This document shows, one piece after another, positions 9,965 through 20,124 of a stretch of DNA of 64,000 nucleotides (position 1 is the stretch's first letter; each line of letters begins with the position of its first letter). The position numbers were made by a program, and so were the translations under genes. The notes below the pieces were generated by a model, which saw only the letters and a program-made list of their open reading frames with translations, was not told the origin of the DNA and searched no databases. This stretch comes from Lepisosteus oculatus (taxonomy: Eukaryota; Chordata; Actinopteri; Semionotiformes; Lepisosteidae): positions 27,292,001-27,356,000 of the forward strand of contig NC_090708.1 in NCBI RefSeq assembly GCF_040954835.1, in the 5' to 3' direction.

Positions 9965-11340
9965 TATAAACGCCCTTATTATTAATATTATAAATGCAAA
10001 TGATTTTTATTTTTAAAAAATAAATCAATAATGAGATATAATGATGTGTTCCTGCTTAACTTAGACATTGCATGATTTTAAAAGCTGTTAAAACAGTTTT
10101 CAATAGTTAATAAGCACTTTTTGTGTGCGAAAAACGGGTGATATTTTTTCCTCGTGGTCAGCCTAGAATCTTTGAGTACTCTGTAAGTCTTTTCTCACCT
10201 GCTGTGATTCAGACACAGGAGGGTTAAAAAGAAGTCAGACAGGCAGAGGGAAGGGGGAAGGGTGAAACTGTTATCCGTCCTGGATAAAGTGGTTAGAAAA
10301 CAGGTGGAATTACACCTGTGAAAAGCATTCAAATTTTAATGCGATATGGAAGACATTATTAATAATAAATGAACGGTCTGAAAATTATAGAGGAGACAAA
10401 TTGAGTATCGCCTCTTTTTACACTTGGAGGCACATTCCAATGTTAATACGACACTGAAGATATTATTAATAACCTTTTAAATCTGAAGCTGTTAACTCTA
10501 CTTCAGACCTGCACACCTCCACACCTGCATGTCAAGATCATGAATCATCATGCGTGAATGAGTCAAATTAAAAATAAAACGTGTTTACAAAGAAAGAGAA
10601 ATACGGTAATCAGCCGGGGACTCGAACACAGGCCTTCAGCATCACTGCTAGCTGTGTCAGCCACGTGAGCTCCCCTCTACTCAATGGCTGAGGTCCCTGC
10701 TAGCTATTCAGAGGGAAAGGCACAGCCTGTTATGTCAGCAGTATGCGTTAAATATGTTTAGATCTTTAAATTAATATTGTTATTGATTTCTTTAGTCTCA
10801 CAACATTGTCCAATAATACTCGTCTTGTGTCTAATTTTAAGTTAAGCAGGATTTAAGCTACAGACCATAAAAAAAAACAGGATTAACTTTTTTTTACATT
10901 TACATTTAAATATTAACATATTAAACTTAATATGGTCTGAATGAGCACATAAAAACATTTCTGAAATAACCACTTGTAAGACTTTGATGCTTAAAATGTT
11001 TAGGAAGAAAGTGGAATACTGTTGGGTATTTTTTTTTAAACTACCAATACCAGCCATATACAGTTTGTAACGTAGGGATTTCTATATTTATATCTTTATT
11101 TAGTGGTTACATTAGAGACAAAAGCTAAACGTTTAGCTTCAGTAACGTGTATGCCTTATAGAAAGTCTTATACTACTGTTTGAGCTACAGTATATGAATA
11201 TAATTATATTGTTATAAATTCTTTTAGATACACGATACCAAATTATATTCCCTATTAATCAAATTCTAAAAGTATGCTTTTTTTTACTCCAATAACGAGC
11301 GTATTTGCAGAAAAGCTTAAAACATTATCACTTTTAAGAA
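9965..11340. repeat. Gene-free repeat mosaic
   Basis: It contains a run repeated at 30060-30190, pieces of the shared repeat block (about 10900-11110, inverted) and AT-rich filler. Nothing protein-coding is recognised. Confidence 0.55.
10610..10684 (-). repeat. tRNA-like SINE head, minus strand
   Basis: Read on the minus strand it has an A-box-like GTGGCTGACACAG and a good B box GTGTTCGAGTCCCC. It is the least degenerate B box of the family here. No acceptor-stem pairing is evident. Confidence 0.6.
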
Positions 11341-12230
11341 CAGATGCAGCCATTCAAAATGCGTGGGGTATTTTGCGGTACACCGTGGTGGGCGTGTCGT
11401 ATCAAAACACAGTTTCACGCAATATCACGCAGTGCAACGCGTCATTTGACCTCATACCGGAAACTATCCGGAATCACCTTGTAAAACCACCAGGAGGAGC
11501 CAATAAAGCTTAACCTCTCATGTACAGCATTTGAGCTTTTAAATTTAAACTGTGTATTACAGCATGTTAATCATCAGTCATTAAAAAATTGGTATATTTT
11601 ATGAAAGCAAGATTGCTCAGTTGGACAAAAGTACACAACCTACCTTTATCATAAATATTTTAATTATGCAGAAATATTTTATATTTATGCATCAAAGCCT
11701 TAAACGAAGAAATTACTAATAGTATTAATAATGAATGACTTTGGACAAGCTGTAAACTCAAAGTTTTACGCTGGTCCACATTCTTTCTAACTGTCATTTT
11801 AAACGAAAATACTTTTATTTTTTTCATTGACAAACACCACAGCATTTTGTTGATCTAACTAACGAGGACAGGAATTTAGTTAGCCAATATGATAAAGGAA
11901 TAAATGACTTTTTTTGTTAATTTCTTTAGCACATTTGTACAAGCACTTGGAAACTGCCCAAGCCCTACTTTGTCAGGAATTTTCTTTTACTATACTGGAA
12001 ATAAAAACTCCCTTGCTTTTAACAGAGCGTTTCATAATTTCTAACAACGAAAAGTTTTTAAACTGCGACACTTATCATTCAACCAGAGCTCAAAATATCA
12101 CAAGGATCCTCAAGAGCACAACAAAGACTGTATTAAAAGATACTTGTATCAGATACATGAGAATCCAAGCTTTTTTTTATCTACGCTTTCTTATCTACGC
12201 TAAGAAGTAGTCTTTAAAATTTATCACACA
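11341..12230 (+). repeat. Repeat terminus CAGATGCAGCCATTC plus following block
   Basis: 11341-11520 is the GC-richer terminal block that also begins at 22796, 32639, 51347 and 59641. 11570-12230 is the AT-rich block that follows it, repeated at 18380-18850, 22430-22680, 22970-23110, 51580-51780 and 59830-60000. No gene is seen. Confidence 0.75.
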
Positions 12231-13271
12231 GTAAAAAGTTAAATTTCTGGGGTGTCCATATACCAGAGATTATGGTAACGTTTCAGAAGGGTGTCAGCCA
12301 GTCAGATTCCAGGACCGGAATTATCTGTTTTATGATCAAGAATATAATATGTAATCACGTATCAAAATAAATTAATAATGATATTCATTTAAGGATCTAA
12401 ATATCTAAATCTATGTATCTATATAGCTGGTAGTATTACTGTATTTCACTTTCTTTGTAAACACATTTTGTTAACACCCAAATCGCAAGTGGATTCTGTT
12501 TTTTGGTCTGTTATGGTCTGTAGCTCAAATCCTGCTTAACTAAAAATTAGACACAAGAAGAGTATCATTGGACAAAGTTGTGAGGAGTTATAGAGGAGAC
12601 AGGTTGTGTATAGCTTCTTTTGACACGTAAAAAAAACATTCCAATGTTAATGCGACACGGAAGATAATGTGGTGTATTGGTTGTTAGTGAAAAGATTTAA
12701 TCATTTAATCTCTTTACTGTGCACATTTTAATCCGCTTAGTATTGAATATTTATAGGGAATTTTACCACTAAAGGGAAATTTTAATAGCTAAGCATAAAA
12801 TGCAGAGGAGCATAACGAAGGTCATAAAGGTCATAAACGATATTAATTTAGGAATATAAACATATTATGTAAACTGTATGTTGCTGTTATTGGTATTTTA
12901 AAGAAAAAATACATACCAATACTCAATTTCTCCCTAAACATTTTAAGCACCAGTCTTACATGTGGTTGATATTCCAACCATATTACTGTAATATCTGTAT
13001 TGCTGTTTCAGTGTGTGTCACGTGACTTGCCTTGGTGGCATCACGGCTTAAGCGACTCATTTACAGTATAAGATTGAGGTCCGGTGTTCAAATCCAGCAA
13101 TAGCTATGAGTTTTCTTTAAACAAAAACACTTCTTTGAAAAACTAAAATAGCAAATATTATGGACACTATAGTATATTGACATTTTTTATATTTCACAAT
13201 AACACATGTTTGTACTGTATGCACAGTACACAGCGGTACCACAGATTGAACTGAAGGGCGCAAATCCACTT
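12231..13271 (+). repeat. Diverged shared block followed by a tRNA-like unit
   Basis: 12700-12960 is an older copy of the block at 2450-2690. A tRNA-like unit occupies 13021-13110 (B-box-like GTGTTCAAATCC) and is followed by the family tail TAGCAAATATTATGGACAC. No gene is seen. Confidence 0.65.
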
Positions 13272-13940
13272 GAGCCCAAAAGCCCAACATATTAATGTGC
13301 ATTCGCCTGGCGCTGCGCGGTTTTTATCACTTTCTGTGGCAGTGCTGGCTTTGACGAATTAAACTGCTTTCACAGGTATTTTCAAAGTAGAAGGGGGCGA
13401 GATTTCCAGCGAAAGACACCTCCCCCCCTCCAAAACCACCCAGTAAGTACAGTAGTTAATAGTTAAGAAAGCTAGGCTCCTCAATGAAATCGCTTTAACA
13501 TGCTAATGGGTTGGTGTAACAGTCTGGGAGTGGCAAGCTTCTAATGTCAACCCGACTATGGCGAAAGGAACCCTTCTTTCATTGGAAGACAATGAACATA
13601 TTCTAGCCCTAAATGAATTAATAGCAAACATGGTTTACGTAAAAGACATTTTTCCAAGAAAGTTTAGCCTTTGTCACTAATGAAACCACTAAATAAAGAC
13701 ATAAATATAGAAATCTTAAGATTTTTAAAATACATGACTTTGCTAAAATTTATTTAAAAATAAAAACGATTACAAACGCCAGCGGAGAGAACAGGGGAGC
13801 CCAAAAGCCCAACATATTAATGTGCATTCGCCTGGCGCTGCGCGGTTTTTATCACTTTCTGCGGCAGTGCTGGCTTTGACGAATTAAACTGCTTTCACAG
13901 GTATTTTCAAAGTAGAAGGGGGTGAGTCTTCCAGCGAATA
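13272..13940 (+). repeat. Direct repeats (13272-13410, 13800-13938) around a block duplicated at 25.3 kb
   Basis: The two 139-bp segments starting GCCCAAAAGCCCAACATATT are nearly identical and 528 bp apart. The block 13381-13799 aligns at constant offset 11957 to 25338-25756 with only a couple of mismatches. The block also recurs inverted at 5.4 and 61.9 kb. Confidence 0.85.
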
Positions 13941-14149
13941 GTAGTACTTAAGTACAGTACAGTAGTACTTCTCACGTTAAGAAAGCTAGGTGTTAGCATA
14001 AACTATTAGTAATCAATAATATTAAATTTAGCACTGTAATAAATTATGCTAATAATAAATTCTATTCTACTCTGAGAATGTAGGGGGGAGGAAGAATGCC
14101 CGTGGTCTTTTCACTGATAAACTTAAAGTCAATTGTGTGTCCATAATAT

Positions 14150-14565
14150 TGCTATTTCGCTATTGCTACAATAATTGCTATTGCTATTGAGTCTCTGTGT
14201 CTACAGTACATTGCTTGTGAACAAACCTGTTTCACCGGTATTTTCAACCCCCAGCCACTGTTGTTTCATCAGTTGTTATCCTGTAAAGCACTTTGAGAAG
14301 CCACCTTTAAGGGCGCTATATAAAATAAATTTTATTATTATTATTGATCATATTTTTCCTTCCAGAACTTGTAAATTATTGTTGTTGTCATTGTTATTGT
14401 TATCCTGTAAAGCGCTTTGAGAAGCATACTGCCCAGCTTGTCAGGTGCATTCTCTTGTAAAATAATAAGTAGAGCTCCAGAAAGCCAGAAGGAGTGCTTC
14501 ACCCCGCCTGCTGTGGGAAGAGTTGGCTTATTCCTTCCCTGCCTCACCAAGGGCAGACCCTGCCA
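14150..14565 (+). repeat. Left inverted arm of a composite structure, with two SINE/LINE-type tails
   Basis: The arm contains two copies of the tail CCTGTAAAGC.CTTTGAGAAGC (14280-14345 and 14402-14425). Its reverse complement is found at 17066-17298 joined to 18142-18350. It also reaches the first part of the protease fragment. Confidence 0.8.
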
Positions 14566-14930
14566 GGCCCTCATCGACACTGTATCGACCATCACCCTGC
14601 TGCGGCCTGGTGTCCTTCTGTGCACCGAGGCAGCCAGACCCCCAGGCTGCTCACCGTGCACTTTGTGGCTGCGAGGGTAAAACACCCCTTCTACCTTGCA
14701 ACAGTTGCAGCAAATGGGTGGTTGCCTTGACTTGCAAATGGGTGGCGGGTGCCCTCCAGCAGCAGTTTGTGTTGTTGCGGTCACTCCATGGGGGAGTTCT
14801 CCAAGTGGTGCACACCCAGCCGGAGGCCGCCAAGCAGTGAGCTTGCCGCTGGAGGGCACCTGCCACCCCCGGCGCAGTACCCCATCCCTCACCTCCAAGG
14901 CCTCCCACAGTGCACAGAGTGCCTTACAGA
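14470..14930 (+). pseudogene. LTR-retrotransposon protease fragment, plus-strand copy
   Basis: It encodes FLPCLTKGRPCQALIDTVSTITLLRPGV, with the catalytic DTG changed to DTV. In another frame, VHFVAARVKHPFYLA follows. It carries the same frameshift between these two parts as the other copies. The segment after 14700 is rearranged and ends with a short duplication of the CLDLQMGGGC region. It faces the minus-strand copy at 14940-15960, so the two form a diverged inverted pair centred near 14950. Confidence 0.75.
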
Positions 14931-14939
14931 CTTGGGGTA

Positions 14940-15960
14940 GGGGCAAGCTTATCTCCTGGGAGTCAGCTCTGGCACGCTCACCCTGACACCTGCGGCTCCG
15001 ACAGGCCCGGGCGACGCCCGCCGCTGCCACCTCCACTTCCCAGTCCTGTCAACCCACACACCCCGGACACCTCCCGCCCCGCCTACCGCGAGACTGATTT
15101 GTTCCCCCTGCCCCACCAACTCTCGCCGGACCAAGTCAAGGCAACCACCCGCCTGCTGCAACCAGTCCAACCCAAGGATACAGTCCTCACAGACTGGGGC
15201 AAGGTAGAAGGGGTGTTTCACCCTCGTAGCCACAAAGTGCACAGTGAGCGCCCTTGGGGTCCTGCTGCCTCGGTGCCCGGCTGGACACCAGGCCGCAGCA
15301 GGGTGATGGTCGAACCGGTGTCGACGAGGGCCTGGCAGGGTCTGCCCTCGATGATGCAGGGAAGAAATAAGCCCCGGCTGTGGCCAACCCTTGCCACGGC
15401 AGCAGGCGGGGTGAAGCGCTCCTTCTGGCTTTCCGGAGCGGGGGTAGAACTGCTCAAGGGCGGCCTTCCCCCCTTTAGGCTGCCCCGCCCCAACGCCCGG
15501 CACTCCAGCGCCCGGCACTCCTGGGCGATGTGCCCCCTCTCCCCACAGCAGTGGCAGATGACAAGCCGTCATCGCTCCCCCAGCATCGCCGCGCTGGCCA
15601 TCTCCTCCTCCCCATCTGATTCCCTGTGCGCCCCTCCGTTGGTGCCCACCGGTGTCCTCGAATACGGCATCAGCCTGCTCAGCCAGAGCCAGGGCCTGCT
15701 CCAAGGGGACCGGCGCGGCCAGTATCACGTGGCTCAGTCGGCACCAGGGCCCAGAGGAACGCCTGGAGTGCTATCTCCTGGTGGGCCTCCTCTGGGAGAG
15801 TAGGGTAACTCTGGCGGGCTAAGTAGGCCACATCTGTGGCAACTGGATCCAGTGGCTCTCCCGCTAGGCAGCAGCATTGGGCCAGCCTTGCCCGCAGCAG
15901 TCCCGGCACCTCCCCTCTCCTGCCAAAATGCCTCCGGAGGGCCGATGCCTACGCCACGTA
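14940..15960 (-). pseudogene. Decayed retrotransposon gag C-terminus, zinc knuckle and protease
   Basis: On the minus strand, three frames together encode a gag C-terminal segment (AHQEIALQAFLWALVPTE, then ILAAPVPLEQALALAEQADAVF), a CCHC zinc knuckle CHCCGERGHIAQEC at 15515-15556 and a protease with ALVDTGSTITLLRPGV (DTGS at about 15311-15322). After a frameshift comes CILGLDWLQQAGGC. This is the gag-NC-PR order of Ty3/Gypsy-like elements. The zinc knuckle and protease active site are intact and share one frame, making this the best preserved copy here. At least two frameshifts and the absence of RT show it is dead. The region is markedly GC-rich against its AT-rich surroundings, suggesting a later arrival. 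Long open frames on the plus strand are antisense shadows. Confidence 0.85.
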
Positions 15961-16748
15961 GTTGTACCGCTAGTTAACCTATTTGGCATTATTGATATTG
16001 TTGAATTTTAATCCTATGTAACATTCATTTTTACCCTGTTTTATCATTTATGCATTTTACAGAGTTATGTTTTTACATATTGTTGGCATTTTAGTGTATT
16101 TTTTATAATGATTGTTTTTAAAGAGCTCTAAAGCATACAAAACACAAACAACACCCATCATAACCCTTTACCTATTGGCCTTCACTATAGAGCATCTTTG
16201 TTATTCACTTCTTTTAGAATTATTTAAAGGTATTCTGTACAAAAATGTTTAACAATGTTTAATTTTTTTATTGTTTTATTATTTTTGCACTTTACTGTGT
16301 CCATTAACATGGTAGAAGTCCAGTATTTCTGATTTTACACATTCCCCTGTAGCAGATTTTGTCTGTTAAATCCGAAATCAGTTAAAACAAAATTTGTTAA
16401 ACAGGAGGGCTTATTGTATGTACTGTATGTATATTTCTGTATGTAACTATACTTACTTAAGGAAATATGTGTGGTTGTTTCTAAAAACAACATGGAAAGG
16501 ATAAAACTGTTAAACAACTCTATGTTTTAAAAACTGTCTTTTCACACTTAAAACTAATTTAAATGGGATACTCTCTTGAGCGCATTAACATGGAAATATC
16601 TCACCTAATAAGCATAATATTAATGTCTTCATTTGAGTGAAGTTACTAATAATTTGGGTATACTTGAACGATGGATTGGTGCAGCTTATTTAATTTGCTG
16701 TATGTCCCACTTGCTCGTTTAAACTGGTGAATCCTGCTTTGTTCCCAG
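15961..16748. other. AT-rich gene-free stretch upstream of the ALDH exon
   Basis: I recognise no repeat family and no coding sequence. The last 17 bases before 16749 form a pyrimidine-rich splice acceptor. It could be intron left over from the ALDH gene. Confidence 0.5.
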
Positions 16749-16889
16749 GAAGACATTGACAGGGCTGTGAAAGCTGCTAAAGAGGCATTTCAGCTGGGGT
16801 CGCCATGGCGCCGAATGGATGCTTCAGAAAGAGGGCGGCTGTTGAACAAGCTGACTGATTTAGTTGATTGAGACCATCAGATATCAGCT
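16749..16889 (+). pseudogene. Orphan aldehyde dehydrogenase (ALDH1/ALDH2-type) exon with one stop codon
   Basis: The 141-bp segment is preceded by a pyrimidine-rich tract ending CAG and followed by GTAAGA, so both splice sites look intact. In the phase set by the acceptor it encodes 47 codons, including [14 protein letters not shown] and [20 protein letters not shown], the near-N-terminal NAD-binding-fold region of class 1/2 aldehyde dehydrogenases. Those enzymes oxidise aldehydes, including retinal for ALDH1A. Codon 41 is TGA (16869-16871) where the family has Arg in an ER/DRD motif, so one CpG transition would explain it. From memory 141 bp equals a conserved internal exon of these genes. 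No other ALDH exon is visible in the window. It is an isolated exon relic, or less likely one exon of a huge gene mostly outside the window. Confidence 0.87.
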
Positions 16890-17065
16890 GTAAGAAACAC
16901 TGTACTGAAGCCCATTTAAACAACTGCTCACAATAGCTTTTTAATTTTAAATTGTATCCTGTTTAATTGGATAAATTCACTTCAGTCTTGAATTTGTAAA
17001 AACTATAACATAAATGCATTGGTGAATTAAAAATACTTTTTTAACACAATTGTCAGGCTCTTGAG
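16890..17065. other. Short gene-free stretch after the ALDH exon
   Basis: AT-rich sequence following the GTAAGA donor; it ends where the right inverted arm begins. Confidence 0.5.
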
Positions 17066-17298
17066 GAGCCTGGCAGGGTCTGCCATCAGTGAGGCAGGGA
17101 AGGAATAAGCCCCGGCTGTGGCCAACTCTTCCCACAGCAGGCGGGGTGAAGCCCTCCTTCTGGGTTTCCAGAGCTCTACTTATTATTTTACAAGAGAATG
17201 CACCTGACAAGCTGGACATTATGCTTCTCAAAGTGCTTTACAGGATAACAACAACATTAACAATAACAATTTACAAGTTCTGGGATGAAAAATATGAT

Positions 17299-18141
17299 TG
17301 TTACGTCCCAGTGTGTGTTCTGTGTGTGTTTTTTCTATGTTCCACACTGCTGACCCTTGATTGTTCTCCCTTCCCCATTGGCCCACAATCAATTGATTGA
17401 CGTCATCATCAATTAGCTCTCAGCCAATCAGAACACATCTTATTCAGTATATAACCTGGAGGTTTTCAGCAAGGAGAGGCCTTTCGTTTGACTTTGGTCA
17501 CGTTCGGTTTTCGCTTCTTATTGCTTCGGCTTCGTTTGTTGGTTTGTTTTGCTTTGTGTCTGTGTATTTTCGTATAGCTTCGGCTTTGTTGTTTTGTTGG
17601 AATTACGTTAGTTTCTTTGTACTTTCGTCTGTTTGTGTGTTCATCCTTGTTTTGTCATTACCTTGCCCCAGTGTTACATTTTCAACTTTTGTGTTCTTTT
17701 TGTACCCTGCTCCTATTTATTACTCTTGTTTTCCCTTATTTGTCTTCCTGGTTCACTTGTGTTTTTGTGTGAACTTTTGTATATAAGGTTAGTTTAGGTT
17801 GTTGGGTACACTTACACACTTAGTTGATTTTGTATTAGTACACTAGTTTAGTACGGGTGAGTGCCATTTGTCTTGTATGGTTTTGGGTAGTCAGTGCAGG
17901 TTAGCTAGGGTGTTGAAGACGCCGAAGACCGTGTGTTTCGGGGTTTCTTTTGTAGTCAGATTAGCTTTCCCTCACTGTCCTAGCCAGCTCCATTTTTGTT
18001 TGTTATTTTCTTTCCTTTGGCACCACTCTAGTTCCTTACCCTTATCACGCTTCCTAGTCCCTCACCAAAACCCCCCCTGCTTCCAAAAGAATTATCCTAA
18101 ATGTTACACCCCTTTTCCCCTAGACACTTGGGGTCGTAACA
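17299..18141 (+). mobile_element. Solo LTR, 843 bp, with 5-bp target duplication ATGAT
   Basis: The element starts TGTTACGTCCC and ends GGGTCGTAACA, giving inverted termini TGTTACG/CGTAACA typical of LTRs. It is flanked by ATGAT at 17294-17298 and 18142-18146. The paralogous arm near 14345-14360 shows the empty site with one ATGAT (reverse strand). No internal retrotransposon sequence is present, so the element was reduced to one LTR by recombination. The length and termini fit a Gypsy-type LTR. Open frames in it are not genes. Confidence 0.88.
17377..17454 (+). promoter_or_regulatory. Putative LTR promoter: ATTGG, CRE, CCAAT, TATA
   Basis: Within the solo LTR an inverted CCAAT box (17377-17381), a perfect cAMP-response palindrome TGACGTCA (17398-17405), a CCAAT box (17424-17428) and TATATAA (17448-17454) are spaced as in a compact RNA polymerase II promoter. 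Activity is inferred. Confidence 0.55.
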
Positions 18142-18379
18142 ATGATCAATATTAACACTAATAATAAACTTGATTTTGTATAGCACCTTTAAAGGTGGCT
18201 CCTCAAAGCGCTTTACAGGATAACAACTGATGAAACAACAGTGGCTGGGAGTTGAAAATACCTGTGAAACCGGTTTGTTCACAAATAATGTACTGTAGAC
18301 ACAGAGACTCAGTAGCAATAGCTATTACTGTAGCAATAGCTGAGCTAAGAATAGGAATGTTCCTGCTGTCAGTCTTTTC

Positions 18380-20124
18380 CGAAGATATCACTAATAGTAT
18401 TAATAATGAATGACTTTGGACAAACTCAAAGTATTACGCTGGTCCACATTATTTGTAACCGTCATTTTAAATGAAAAGACTTTATTTTTTCATCGACAAA
18501 ATGTAACATCACAGCATTTTGTTGATCTAACTAACAAGGATGGGACATTAGTTAGCCAAATTGATAAAGTATTTCTTACTTTGTTTATTTCTTTAGCACA
18601 TTTATTTGAACATTTCCATCAATTGTACAAGCACTAAAAACAGATATAACAGATATAAAAACTCCCTTGCATTTAACAGACCGTTTCATAATTTCTAACA
18701 ACGAAAATAATTTAAACTGTGACACTTTTATCATTCAACAAGAGCTCAAAATATCACAAGGATCCTCAAGAGATCAACAAAGACAATAGAAAAAGATATG
18801 TGTACTGTATAAGATACTGTCCATGGGAATCCAAGTTTTTTTATCCACGCTAAGTAGACTTCACACAGTGAAGTCAGAATTCCGAGATGTGCCTATATGT
18901 ACACTGGGCAAACGTTCCGAGGTGAAATTCTTCCAGCACGGGGGTACCTTTAAAGCGGAGACGATGGCACCGAATATTTTTGGTGCACCCTCTCTTTAAA
19001 GCCCTGGCCAAATATGAAGACAGTACGTACAGTTATAATTCAAACTGAATTAAAAACTACACATCCCAGTTACCATGGTGGTGCTTGTGATCATTGCGTT
19101 TAACCAACGAAACAGGGCCAAAAATCAGTCACGTGACTTTGGGGCTGAGTTTCGAAAGCTTAACCTATCAGCAAGACAGCAAAGACATTTTTCCAAGTAA
19201 GTTTAGCCTTTGTCACTAAATGACAAATGAAACCACTAAATAAAGACATAAATATAGAAATGGACAATTAATTGACTTTTATATTTCTAAATATCACAAC
19301 ATGTTCGAATCCAAGTCATTTTTAATAACAATGGGTAAACTGGGTAAACTATCACAAAGCTTTAGAGAACTTAACACTTTTAGAATCAACAAATTGTAAA
19401 TACGACGTTTACATTGGAGTTATTAATTTTTTACTTGAGTATATGGAGGGTTGTGAGAGCAGACCCCCCTCTTAGGCTACATTTTTATTAAGAAATGGAG
19501 GCTGTATGCATTACAATATAAACATTTACTGTCAAACTTTAAATCAACAGTTGATTTAAAGACGATCTGTCAAAGTGCAATGAAACACAATATTGTTATG
19601 GTTGTTATTGTTGTTTTTATCCTGTAAAGCGTTTTGAGAAGCCACCTTTAAAGGCGCTATATAAAGACACTGATTCTTATGGAATGTGTTTTCTTTCTTC
19701 TTTTTCTTCAGCATGGAATAAACATATTACAGCCTTTTTACTTTTGTAGCCAAAGGGCCTTGCAGATCAGATTCCCTTCCCCCTACGGAAAGACAGACAC
19801 ATGTTTCCACAGTTTAGAAGCCACTCTTCAGCAAAGGGCAAGCGAGCAGCCTCTAGATAAAACATCAACTTTATTTAAACTCCAACTTTTAAAATACACG
19901 TTTCGAATAGAAAGAAATCCTCTGGTACAGTATGTATAGCAGACCAGCACGTCTTCTTTCTCCAATCAGAGGGGTGTCAGATGGTGTCAGCCAATCACCA
20001 TTCTGAAGCCCTACCGTAATCTCTGGTATAGGGAAACCCCAGAATTCTGTCCTATAGTTTAGATAGATGATAGATACTTTTATTGATCCCGTGAGGGAAA
20101 TAAAGTAAATCATTTTCATTAGCA
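18380..20124. repeat. Gene-free repeat mosaic
   Basis: 18380-18850 is a copy of the AT-rich block at 11.6-12.2 kb. A LINE/SINE-type tail (TTTGAGAAGCCACCTTTAAA) occurs at 19624-19668. 20060-20105 carries the fish-typical ACTTTTATTGATCCCGTGAG motif. 19890-20060 is an inverted relative of 53385-53545. No gene is seen. Confidence 0.6.

Larger units (their letters stand above)
17066..18350 (-). repeat. Right inverted arm, split by a solo LTR
   Basis: 17066-17298 plus 18142-18350 is the reverse complement of about 14150-14565, including the start of the retroelement protease fragment (GGCAGGGTCTGCC..) and the LINE/SINE tail. The arm is interrupted by the LTR at 17299-18141. With the LTR removed and one ATGAT kept, the sequence is continuous with the left arm. 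Confidence 0.85.

Noticed and set aside
14910..15803. 297-codon plus-strand open frame
   Set aside because: It is antisense to the minus-strand gag, zinc knuckle and protease sequence. GC-rich composition explains its length.
17397..18155. Open frames of 129 and 95 codons
   Set aside because: They lie inside the solo LTR and are low-complexity, Phe/Ser-rich translations of T-rich sequence.
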